Positions 1 through 4,601 of a stretch of DNA of 7,917 bases are shown piece after piece. The notes under the pieces were generated by a model. It saw nothing but the letters and a program-made list of their open reading frames with translations. It made no database searches and was not told the origin of the DNA. Every line of letters begins with the position of its first letter. Position 1 is the first letter of the stretch. The stretch is from an uncultured bacterium (GTDB taxonomy: Bacteria; Bacillota; Clostridia; Lachnospirales; Lachnospiraceae), in the NCBI GenBank assembly GCA_905215775.1, contig CAJMRM010000071.1, forward strand, positions 1-7,917, read 5' to 3'. The position numbers and the translations under genes are program-made.

Positions 1-492
1 TAAGTCAGAGATAGAAGTGGTCTTGAATGCTTCTTTGATTTTTGCAAATACATCATCAATATCATAAGGTTGTTCTTTTATACCTACGGTTCCTGTAATT
101 AGTGAAGTCAGGGTAATTCCTCGTTGATTTGCAAGTTCAAGCAGGAAATTGACAGGCAGACATCCTTTACAAGAAAAGGCTCTATATACAACATCTCTTT
201 TCATGTTAGGGAAACAGTTTCTATGTAGCTTTGCGATAGAACTATCTTTTTCTTCAGAAAGAGCATTCATATTATTAAAAACAGTTATATGAACGTCGTC
301 GATTAAAACGTCAAATGGTTTTATAATTTCTTCATTATCATTTTTATTATTTTTTGCATCGTTTTTAATTTCGTATGGTCTGGATGCTTCATAAGATTTT
401 TCGTTATCGTGGCGCCCGTCCCTGTGCTTTTTGTTATTAGTTGCCTCCTTGAAAATATCAGAATTTTCAAATAAATTTGACTGGTTGTTCAT
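1..492 (-). CDS. Hypothetical protein, C-terminus cut off by window edge
   Basis: An open frame on the minus strand starts at ATG 490-492 and runs off position 1 without a stop, giving 164 residues of an incomplete protein. The start is supported by AGGAGG (complement of 500-505) seven bases upstream. Residues 1-55 are rich in N, K, D and E and probably disordered. A compact domain follows from about residue 58 (FDVLIDDVHITVF). Residues 98-134 (MKRDVVYRAF to TSLITG) could form short helices resembling a helix-turn-helix, but I cannot assign a family. Two cysteines (108 and 111) form a CxxC spaced pair. Base composition is A/T-rich like the rest of the island and unlike the genes right of 3480. 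It could be an accessory or regulatory gene of the mobile element; no function is claimed. Confidence 0.75.
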   Translation of the reverse strand, partial: MNNQSNLFENSDIFKEATNNKKHRDGRHDNEKSYEASRPYEIKNDAKNNKNDNEEIIKPFDVLIDDVHITVFNNMNALSEEKDSSIAKLHRNCFPNMKRDVVYRAFSCKGCLPVNFLLELANQRGITLTSLITGTVGIKEQPYDIDDVFAKIKEAFKTTSISDL

Positions 493-534
493 GCTCAGTC
501 CTCCTTTTTTTATTTATGGAGGCTTATATAAAAC

Positions 535-614
535 TGTCGAAAAACAAGTCGTGAAGCAAAAATAGACATGCTCTCAACGAAAGGACATGTCGGCGTCAAA
601 AAATGGATATGTCG
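535..614. promoter_or_regulatory. Repeated TGTCG motifs upstream of the left gene
   Basis: Region 493-727 holds no convincing gene. It carries GGACATGTCG (583-592) and GGATATGTCG (605-614), which start 22 bases apart (about two helical turns), with a poorer copy AGACATGCTC at 564-573. At 535-541 TGTCGAA matches the Spo0A box consensus, and on the minus strand it lies just upstream of a TATAAG that could be the -10 of the gene at 1-492. Regularly spaced similar motifs suggest a protein binding region controlling that gene. The binder is unknown, and the single Spo0A-like heptamer could be chance. Confidence 0.3.
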
Positions 615-727
615 TAGAAAAAACGAATTGTTTGCGGATATATTGAATCGTAGAACTTTTGTAATGGAAATAATGAATTGCAAGAAAATAAGAAAAGAGT
701 AACTGGCGGAAATCGCCGAGAAGGGCA

Positions 728-753
728 TAAAAAAAGACGGTTGAAAACCGTCT
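728..753 (-). terminator. Rho-independent terminator for minus-strand transcription
   Basis: AGACGGTT (735-742) and AACCGTCT (746-753) form a perfect 8-bp stem with a three-base loop. On the minus strand it is followed directly by seven T residues (complement of 728-734). This is a canonical intrinsic terminator and shows that some minus-strand transcript from the right ends here. The nearest complete minus-strand gene ends at 1291, so the transcript would have a long untranslated 3' part or come from an RNA or remnant gene in 760-1080. Confidence 0.75.
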
Positions 754-786
754 CAAAAATTAGATGTGTTCGATTGTCTGGGGGAT

Positions 787-1006
787 GTCACATAAGATTG
801 GCACTGGTACAAATCGCTTGTGACAGGTTGAGGTGGCGCAAAGCCTTATTTTATGCGGGGTTGGGGGAGGGTGGTACATGACACAAAAGATAGGGGTAAT
901 ACTCCCCCTATCTTTTGGTCAGCAGCCAGAGCCGCCGCCCATCTGGACGGAGTGCCGCTCCACGGTCGCTCTACTCCGCCCGCCGGTTGGCTGGCTCTTG
1001 GCTGCT
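787..1006. other. Structured, partly GC-rich non-coding element with several hairpins
   Basis: Three stems follow one another. GTCACA(T)AAG 787-796 pairs with CTTGTGAC 817-824 with one bulged base. A 12-bp perfect stem lies at 885-916. A large fold joins AGCAGCCA plus GAGCC (921-933) to GGCTC plus T plus TGGCTGCT (993-1006), a 13-bp helix with a single bulge. Inside this, CGGAGT 948-953 pairs with ACTCCG 973-978. Positions 921-1006 are strikingly G/C-rich inside an A/T-rich island. Such density of dyads fits a transfer origin, a structured RNA or a conserved mobile-element end. The sequence alone does not decide, and I see no named RNA family or nick-site motif that I can defend. Confidence 0.45.
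885..916. terminator. Perfect 12-bp hairpin, possible bidirectional terminator
   Basis: AAAAGATAGGGG (885-896) and CCCCTATCTTTT (905-916) are exact inverted repeats around an eight-base loop. The A-rich base of the stem gives a short T run on either strand, so it could act weakly in both directions. The T tracts are only four long, hence modest confidence in termination; the hairpin itself is certain. Confidence 0.5.
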
Positions 1007-1050
1007 AGGATTCGCAATAGATGGGGATACTCTTATCTAATATATGTCAT
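919..1050 (-). pseudogene. Small interrupted reading frame, possible gene remnant
   Basis: On the minus strand AAGGAG (complement of 1062-1067) lies 11 bases before ATG 1048-1050. The frame reads MTYIR and then a TAA at 1033-1035. In the same frame it continues open for 37 codons through the GC-rich element, with residues such as ILAAKSQPTGGRSRA and VERHSVQMGGGSGC, and stops at TGA 919-921. A ribosome site plus an in-frame stop suggests either a broken small gene, a five-codon leader peptide, or chance coding in a structured element. No function is known to me. The terminators at 885-916 and 728-753 lie downstream in the same direction, which fits a former minus-strand transcription unit. Confidence 0.25.
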
Positions 1051-1095
1051 GATAAACTTTACTCCTTCAATAAATTAAAAATAAAAATTTATCAC

Positions 1096-1192
1096 TACAT
1101 ATAAACAAGCTTATTTACAAGCTTGATTCCAACCAGCTCTCTGCCATTAAAAATTCTTCCAGTCAGTACATATAAACAAGCTAATTTGTAAG
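1096..1192. repeat. Two 26-bp direct repeats, 71 bp apart
   Basis: Positions 1096-1121 and 1167-1192 are direct repeats with 23 of 26 matches; both begin TACATATAAACAAGCT. The first copy also carries a local hairpin (CAAGCTT, loop, AAGCTTG). They lie in the non-coding stretch downstream of the exported protein genes. They could be protein binding sites of the element or the trace of a small duplication. Next to them, 1201-1222 holds two near-identical 11-base units (CTCTTAAAAAG and CTCTTAAAATG). Confidence 0.6.
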
Positions 1193-1227
1193 TAGCAGAT
1201 CTCTTAAAAAGCTCTTAAAATGCAGTT

Positions 1228-1256
1228 AAGGAGCTGACCTTCCAGATCAACTCCTT
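1228..1256 (-). terminator. Hairpin downstream of the exported-protein genes, weak terminator
   Basis: AAGGAGCTGA (1228-1237) pairs with TCAACTCCTT (1247-1256). Read on the minus strand the one mismatch becomes a G-U pair, giving a 10-bp stem that can extend by two more pairs around a five-base loop. It lies 34 bases past the stop codon at 1291. The following minus-strand sequence has only a short, delayed T run, so termination may be partial and the strong terminator at 728-753 may be the true end. Confidence 0.5.
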
Positions 1257-1290
1257 ATAATGCCAAATATTTAGTTTTATAGACTATATT

Positions 1291-2088
1291 TTAGTAGAAG
1301 TCCCAATGTCCCCCAGGAGTTAAATCTCCAGCATAGTCTCCTTGCACAGCATCCTTAGACCAGTACGGAGCTTCCTCTGAACACCCGCTCCAGTGTAATG
1401 TATATCCATCTCTCTTCGTTCCGATCGGAGATTTATCTGTCGGAGCTAACGGGATTCGCTCTGCTCCACTACTTAAATCTGTTAAACCACTATTATCTGC
1501 TGGCTGATTCTGTGACTGAGGTGCTGTATTACCAATACTCTGTCCAGATCCACCAGTATTTGCTCCTGTACTCTCTGTTGGAAGTCCATCTACATCTTGA
1601 GAAGCTACTCCAGTTGACTGTAAGCTAGATAAACCAGATGTAATTGCTCCAGATGTACCGTCATGGTTCTGATTGAATGTTAAATGTACTTGCTGATTGT
1701 TTACCGTATAAACACCATCTGTATGAGCCATTCTGCCATAATAGCCATCGTGTTCTGTCTGACAGTAATACCACTTATCCGTTAATGTATCGTGAATCAA
1801 TCCTGCATACATATGTCCATCATTGGGAGCCAGGAGGTACCAAGAGCCATCTAAATCTTGAAACCAACTGTTCACTACATTTCCAGTACCAGCCTCATTC
1901 TTTAAATACCAGACACCATTGGAATCTGTATGCCAACGAGGAGATTGATTAAGCTCTGCTGCCTGTGCTGTAATAGTTGTCATCTCGTTTAAGTACTGCC
2001 CTAACGAATTTGCTTGACTAATCGGAGCCATTGTCATCATCAATAATGCTCCTGTTGTAATAATGATTCTTTTAAACTTGTTCTTCAT
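1291..2088 (-). CDS. Exported protein with cell-wall/choline-binding-like repeats (paralog 1)
   Basis: Encodes 265 residues. The start ATG 2086-2088 is preferred because GGAGA (complement of 2097-2101) sits eight bases upstream and the product begins with a basic stretch and hydrophobic core typical of a signal peptide (MKNKFKRIIITTGALL). The upstream in-frame ATG at 2121 lies in a hairpin and adds a non-signal-like extension. Residues 55-125 hold aromatic, Gly/Asp-rich repeats (SWFQDLDGSWYLLAPNDG, DKWYYCQTEHDGYYG) of the kind found in CW_binding_1/choline-binding proteins. A Ser/Gly/Thr/Gln-rich linker (about 145-215) and a distinctive tail ending GGHWDFY follow. Predicted location is the cell surface or medium; the ligand is unknown. 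No catalytic domain or sorting motif is visible. It is a diverged duplicate of the gene at 2159-2818, 70 bases upstream, and probably shares its transcript. Confidence 0.85.
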   Translation of the reverse strand: MKNKFKRIIITTGALLMMTMAPISQANSLGQYLNEMTTITAQAAELNQSPRWHTDSNGVWYLKNEAGTGNVVNSWFQDLDGSWYLLAPNDGHMYAGLIHDTLTDKWYYCQTEHDGYYGRMAHTDGVYTVNNQQVHLTFNQNHDGTSGAITSGLSSLQSTGVASQDVDGLPTESTGANTGGSGQSIGNTAPQSQNQPADNSGLTDLSSGAERIPLAPTDKSPIGTKRDGYTLHWSGCSEEAPYWSKDAVQGDYAGDLTPGGHWDFY

Positions 2089-2119
2089 AATAGTTGTCTC
2101 CAAATTGTTTAATAATGGC

Positions 2120-2148
2120 ATGTAAGGAAGCTATTAGCCTCCTTACAT
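2120..2148 (-). promoter_or_regulatory. Intergenic 13-bp hairpin between the two exported-protein genes
   Basis: Positions 2120-2132 and 2136-2148 form a 13-bp stem with a three-base loop. The single mismatch in the plus strand (A2129 with C2139) becomes a G-U pair in the minus-strand RNA, so the RNA is the form that folds well. No T run follows, so it is probably not a terminator. It may stabilise or process the messenger, or set the expression ratio of the two genes. Confidence 0.5.
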
Positions 2149-2158
2149 ATGAGAATGA

Positions 2159-2818
2159 CTAGTTGTATAGATGACCCTTTGCTCCTGTTCCACCCGGCTT
2201 GACGCCACCGCCACCAAAATACTTGTCGGCCAGCTCTTGTTGCGTTAGATCCATATCACTCTTGCCCTCCCAAGAAGGTTTGTTGGGCTGAGGAGCTGGT
2301 GAAGGGGTTGCTATCTGACCATCGGATACGTGCTGACTACCGGATATGTCAGGAACATTGTCTACGTTTAAACCAACACCTCTTAATGCTGATAAGGTGG
2401 AATCGGATAATGCTCCTTCATCATCTGCATTGGTGCTGGCTGATATGGTTATGCCTTGATAAACCTCTCCATTTTTAACTAGATGCCCATAATGCCCATC
2501 GTGTATCTCTGATAGTAGATAATACTTACCATAAGACTTATAAACTCCAGACTGCATTGTAGCGGATTCATCCATGTAATACCAGTTTTTATCTACTTCA
2601 TCTTGAATCCATCCAGAAGCATATCCTCCTGTATTAAGACGATACTTCCAACTTCCATCTGCCTGTGTCTCCCAATAAATAGAGTAGGGAAGTTCTGCTG
2701 CTTGAACCTCCATCGTACAGCTAACTTCATTTAAGAACTGTCCTAATGGGTTATTCTGAGCTATGGGAGCCATTGTAAGTAACATTAAGGCTCCTGTTGT
2801 TATAATGACTTTCTTCAT
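2159..2818 (-). CDS. Exported protein with cell-wall-binding-like repeats (paralog 2)
   Basis: Encodes 219 residues from ATG 2816-2818. AAAGG (complement of 2829-2833) about ten bases upstream is a mediocre ribosome site. Residues 1-20 form a signal peptide core (MKKVIITTGALMLLTMAPIA). A later VQAAEL (38-43) matches AQAAEL in the neighbour and is a possible signal peptidase site, though unusually far from the core. Residues 55-120 carry aromatic Gly/Asp repeats (GWIQDEVDKNWYYMDES, GKYYLLSEIHDGHYG) like CW_binding_1 units. A Ser/Asp-rich segment, a proline-rich linker (TPSPAPQPNKP, 171-181) and a glycine-rich tail ending GHLYN follow. The shared order of signal, NxLGQxLNE segment, repeats, linker and tail shows it is a paralog of 1291-2088, and it is the promoter-proximal gene of the pair. 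Surface display or secretion is inferred; function is unknown. Confidence 0.85.
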   Translation of the reverse strand: MKKVIITTGALMLLTMAPIAQNNPLGQFLNEVSCTMEVQAAELPYSIYWETQADGSWKYRLNTGGYASGWIQDEVDKNWYYMDESATMQSGVYKSYGKYYLLSEIHDGHYGHLVKNGEVYQGITISASTNADDEGALSDSTLSALRGVGLNVDNVPDISGSQHVSDGQIATPSPAPQPNKPSWEGKSDMDLTQQELADKYFGGGGVKPGGTGAKGHLYN

Positions 2819-2865
2819 TTCATGCCTGCCTTTCTATTGTTTTGATTGATTTATGATTTAGTCTC

Positions 2866-2894
2866 ATTATACAGATTATAATCGGTATATGCAA
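2866..2894 (-). promoter_or_regulatory. Promoter of the exported-protein pair
   Basis: On the minus strand TTGCAT (complement of 2889-2894) and a consensus TATAAT (complement of 2866-2871) are separated by exactly 17 bases. The start of transcription would fall roughly 40 bases before the ATG at 2818. The -35 is imperfect and the -10 perfect, which suits a regulated promoter. A plus-strand promoter for the divergent regulator probably overlaps, for example TTGATT 2846-2851 with TATACA 2868-2873, but it is less convincing. Confidence 0.65.
2868..2889. promoter_or_regulatory. 22-bp near-perfect palindrome, likely operator
   Basis: TATAC, then the exact palindrome GATTATAATC in the centre, then GTATA form a 22-bp dyad with only one mismatched base pair (A2873 against G2884). 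It sits in the spacer between the -35 and -10 of the minus-strand promoter and overlaps that -10, so a bound protein would block RNA polymerase. The Cro/C1-type regulator encoded 49 bases away is the obvious candidate binder, acting on the exported-protein genes and perhaps on itself. The dyad is seen; the binder is inferred. Confidence 0.6.
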
Positions 2895-2912
2895 TAGATA
2901 GTTTTTAGGATA

Positions 2913-2931
2913 CCTTCTTATATAGAAGGAG
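2913..2931 (+). promoter_or_regulatory. Hairpin that covers the regulator's ribosome binding site
   Basis: CCTTCT (2913-2918) and AGAAGG (2924-2929) form a perfect 6-bp stem with a five-base loop. The 3' arm is the ribosome binding site AGAAGGAG (2924-2931), which lies six bases before the start codon at 2938. In RNA this would hide the site and hold translation of the regulator low. Alternatively it is a second DNA dyad for autoregulation. Confidence 0.45.
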
Positions 2932-2937
2932 TGTTCC

Positions 2938-3159
2938 ATGTATAATTATAATCCATTGTGGGCTACAATGAAAGCTAAAGATTTTTCTACATATAAACTG
3001 ATTCATGCCGGTATTGAAAGTAAAACGCTTTATAATTTACAGCATAATAAAAATGTTACAGTTTTGACTCTGGAAAAACTTTGCACGATTCTTGATTGCA
3101 AAGTTGAGGATGTTGTTGAAATCATACCAGATAAAAGTAGACAAGAGGTTGATAGATGA
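2938..3159 (+). CDS. Small Cro/C1-type helix-turn-helix regulator
   Basis: Encodes 73 residues from ATG 2938-2940, with AGAAGGAG six bases upstream. Almost the whole protein is one Cro/C1 (XRE) DNA-binding domain. PLWATMKAKDFSTYKLIHAG forms helices 1 and 2, ESKTLYNLQHNKNVTVLTLE the recognition helix region, and KLCTILDCKVEDVVEII the closing helices. There is no ligand-binding or protease domain, so it is a bare single-domain regulator of the type common in mobile elements. It is transcribed away from the two exported-protein genes and faces a palindromic operator within their promoter, so repression of that pair and of itself is the likely role. It is the last gene before the island boundary. 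Confidence 0.85.
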   Translation: MYNYNPLWATMKAKDFSTYKLIHAGIESKTLYNLQHNKNVTVLTLEKLCTILDCKVEDVVEIIPDKSRQEVDR

Positions 3160-3176
3160 AATGCGTCTATCAACCT
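3146..3176. other. 11-bp hairpin spanning the regulator's stop codon
   Basis: AGGTTGATAGA (3146-3156) and TCTATCAACCT (3166-3176) are perfect inverted repeats. The nine-base loop begins with the TGA stop of the regulator. No T run follows on the plus strand, so it is not a canonical terminator. It could protect the 3' end of the messenger or be a second dyad for DNA binding. Confidence 0.5.
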
Positions 3177-3211
3177 ACTGTAATATTATGGGGATTGATT
3201 TTATACTGGAG

Positions 3212-3261
3212 CCAGCCGTCAAGGGTAAATAGAATCTGCTTCGCAGCCCCTTGACTGCCGG
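3212..3261. repeat. 14-bp imperfect inverted repeat with an inner hairpin near the island end
   Basis: CCAGCCGTCAAGGG (3212-3225) and CCCTTGACTGCCGG (3248-3261) pair at 12 of 14 positions, with eight consecutive pairs at the inner end. Within the loop CTGC TTC GCAG (3236-3246) forms a second small stem. A minus-strand frame of about 40 codons is open through it (ILFTLDGWLQYKI is part) but lacks an ATG. The position about 120 bases from the tRNA remnant suggests a recombination or terminal structure of the element, or a transcription barrier at its end. Confidence 0.5.
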
Positions 3262-3300
3262 TTTTCCGATATGCTAAGATATGGAAGGCTATTGATTATT

Positions 3301-3324
3301 GGGGTAGAGTACGGGGTAGAGTAC
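3301..3324. repeat. Perfect 12-bp tandem repeat beside the attachment site
   Basis: GGGGTAGAGTAC occurs twice back to back (3301-3312 and 3313-3324). It lies about 55 bases inside the island boundary. Tyrosine integrases that use tRNA 3' ends commonly have direct-repeat arm sites at such distances from the crossover core, so these may be arm-type integrase sites. Just upstream, GATATG recurs with a 10-base period (3269 and 3279). Confidence 0.6.
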
Positions 3325-3377
3325 AAAAGAACGGCTCTCAGACCTCCTGTGTTTTCTTGTTTTTTTGAATTCATCTA

Positions 3378-3400
3378 GGGTTCGAATCCCGTCTCGTGCT
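3378..3400 (+). other. Attachment site: duplicated 3' end of a tRNA gene
   Basis: The sequence shows GGG, the T-loop TTCGAAT (3381-3387), CCCGT (3388-3392), the 3' acceptor strand CTCGTGC (3393-3399) and a discriminator T (3400), with no encoded CCA. A whole tRNA would need ACGGG before the T-loop; here it is TAGGG, so only three T-stem pairs form. No D-arm, anticodon arm or matching 5' GCACGAG lies upstream. This is therefore a tRNA 3' fragment, as left by integrase-mediated crossover in the T arm. The amino acid identity cannot be told from this part. Confidence 0.7.
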
Positions 3401-3426
3401 TTTTTGATACATAAAAATATAAACAT

Positions 3427-3461
3427 AGCTATTCCATACTTTTTATGGAATGGCTTTTTTT
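3427..3461 (+). terminator. Rho-independent terminator between tRNA remnant and operon
   Basis: Positions 3427-3438 and 3444-3455 form a 12-bp stem (one G-U pair) with a five-base loop, and seven T residues follow to 3461. It ends only six bases before the ribosome site of the next gene. It is best read as the terminator of the original tRNA transcription unit, now cut off from its tRNA by the island. Its closeness to the next start also permits attenuation of the downstream operon. Confidence 0.8.
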
Positions 3462-3479
3462 GTAATAAGGAGGACTTTT

Positions 3480-4025
3480 ATGTACTACGCTGCATCGTAT
3501 GATTCTCCGGTCGGTCTCCTGACCCTTGGGAGTGATGGAAAGCATCTGACGGGACTCCGGATCCAGGGACAGAAACATTTCGGAGGAGAGAACGGGACTG
3601 GAATGGCTTGGGAAACGGGGCCGGAGCCTGCGGTATTGGAAACTGCCAGGAAATGGCTGGACCGGTATTTTTCCGGCCAGAAGCCATGTCCGGACGAGCT
3701 TCCACTGGCGCCGCAGGGAACGGAATTCCAGAGGCTGATCTGGGGACTTCTCTGCGAGATCCCTTATGGAACCGTTACGACCTACGGCGGCCTGGCAAAA
3801 AAAGCGGCAGCGCGGATGGGCAGGGCTACCATGTCCGGACAGGCCGTAGGCGGAGCCCTGGCCCATAATCCGGTTTCCATCATTATCCCCTGCCACCGGG
3901 TGGTGGGAGCCGGAGGGAGTCTTACGGGATATGCCGGCGGTCTGGACCGGAAGATCTGGCTGCTGGATCATGAGGGCGTGGATGTGTCTCGTTTTTCGAT
4001 ACCCCAAAAGGGGACGGCGCTTTAA
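3480..4025 (+). CDS. ogt: Methylated-DNA--protein-cysteine methyltransferase
   Basis: A 181-residue suicide DNA repair protein that moves the alkyl group from O6-alkylguanine (and O4-alkylthymine) to its own cysteine. The start ATG 3480 has AAGGAGG (3467-3473) six bases upstream; the longer frame from 3450 begins inside a terminator hairpin and is rejected. TEFQRLIWGLL (81-91) and PYGTVTTYGGLA (95-106) form the DNA-binding helix-turn-helix region. The active site is IIPCHRVVG (135-143) with Cys138, followed by GYAGGLDRK (150-158). The usual RAVG arginine finger reads QAVG here (residues 121-124), a substitution I believe is common in a clade of Ogt-like proteins rather than a defect. Length is normal for Ogt. 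It is the first gene of a four-gene run and is followed after 12 bases by a second alkylation repair gene. Confidence 0.95.
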   Translation: MYYAASYDSPVGLLTLGSDGKHLTGLRIQGQKHFGGENGTGMAWETGPEPAVLETARKWLDRYFSGQKPCPDELPLAPQGTEFQRLIWGLLCEIPYGTVTTYGGLAKKAAARMGRATMSGQAVGGALAHNPVSIIIPCHRVVGAGGSLTGYAGGLDRKIWLLDHEGVDVSRFSIPQKGTAL

Positions 4026-4037
4026 GAGGGGGATACT

Positions 4038-4601
4038 ATGGAGTGGAAGGACGGAAAGATCAGGTGCCGGTGGGCCAATCCGGAAAATGAACGGTATATC
4101 CATTATCACGATCATGAGTGGGGCGTTCCGGTCCATGATGACAGGAAGCTGTTTGAAATGCTGGTTTTAGAGGGATTCCAGGCAGGGCTGTCCTGGGAGT
4201 GTGTGCTGAATAAACGGGAGGCATTTTCCCGGGCCTTTGATGGCTTCGACCTGAAAACGGTCATGGCCTATGATGCAGAGAAGCTGGAGGAGCTGCAGAG
4301 GGATCCTGGGATCATAAGAAACCGTTTGAAGATCCGGGCGGCTGTGACCAACGCGGCGGTTTTTTACGAAATCCAGAAGGAATACGGAAGCTTTTCGGAA
4401 TATCTCTGGGGCTGGACCGGAGGAAGGGTGGTCTGTGAGAGGGGCAGGACCAGCTCTCCCTTGTCAGATGCCATATCGGCGGACCTTAAGAAACGGGGAA
4501 TGAAATTTGTGGGGACTACGATCATTTATGCCTATCTCCAGGCGGTGGGAGTGATATGGGCCCATGAGGACGGATGTTTTATGGAGGAACAGGAAAAATG
4601 A
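4038..4601 (+). CDS. tag: DNA-3-methyladenine glycosylase I
   Basis: A 187-residue base excision repair enzyme that removes 3-methyladenine from DNA, acting in the cytoplasm on the chromosome. GAGGGGG (4026-4032) lies five bases before ATG 4038. By alignment with the E. coli Tag sequence as I recall it, the zinc ligands are present: Cys10 (IRCRW), His24 (YHDHEWGVP), His176 and Cys180 (AHEDGC). The substrate-binding Glu45 and Trp53 lie in LEGFQAGLSW. The motif KKRGMKFVGTTIIYAYLQAV near the C-terminus is also typical. Length equals the family norm. It follows ogt, so both major forms of simple alkyl damage are covered by one transcript. Its TGA overlaps the next ATG as ATGA, showing translational coupling. 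Confidence 0.95.
   Translation: MEWKDGKIRCRWANPENERYIHYHDHEWGVPVHDDRKLFEMLVLEGFQAGLSWECVLNKREAFSRAFDGFDLKTVMAYDAEKLEELQRDPGIIRNRLKIRAAVTNAAVFYEIQKEYGSFSEYLWGWTGGRVVCERGRTSSPLSDAISADLKKRGMKFVGTTIIYAYLQAVGVIWAHEDGCFMEEQEK

Larger units (their letters stand above)
1..3400. mobile_element. Right end of a tRNA-integrated genomic island
   Basis: The whole stretch to the tRNA remnant at 3378-3400 is A/T-rich, has small genes of unknown or regulatory role, many dyads and repeats, and long gaps. The sequence to the right is G/C-rich and dense in metabolic genes. The incomplete tRNA 3' end marks the junction. The intact tRNA and the other element end would lie left of the window, since the remnant points left to right. 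No integrase, relaxase or conjugation gene is visible here, so the class (integrative conjugative, mobilizable or prophage-like) cannot be decided. Confidence 0.6.

Noticed and set aside
510..756. Two small minus-strand frames of 60-72 codons
   Set aside because: They overlap each other in different frames, occupy the upstream region of the left gene and have no convincing ribosome site or domain.
678..881. 67-codon plus-strand open frame
   Set aside because: It reads through the minus-strand terminator hairpin at 728-753 and has a basic low-complexity product typical of chance frames.
833..1078. 81-codon plus-strand open frame
   Set aside because: It crosses the hairpin cluster, has no ribosome site of quality and no domain; the structured element explains its odd composition.
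1096..1192. CRISPR array
   Set aside because: Only two imperfect copies with a 45-base gap and no third unit; no cas genes are present.
2089..2121. Upstream start at 2121 for the first exported protein
   Set aside because: It would place 11 residues before the signal peptide and lies in the intergenic hairpin; ATG 2088 has GGAGA at correct spacing.
3450..3479. Upstream start for ogt at 3450
   Set aside because: It begins within the terminator hairpin and adds ten residues not typical of the family, while ATG 3480 has an ideal ribosome site.
3429..4136. 235-codon minus-strand open frame
   Set aside because: Antisense to ogt and the start of tag, and it runs through the terminator at 3427-3461; the product is Pro/Arg/Ser-rich without a domain.
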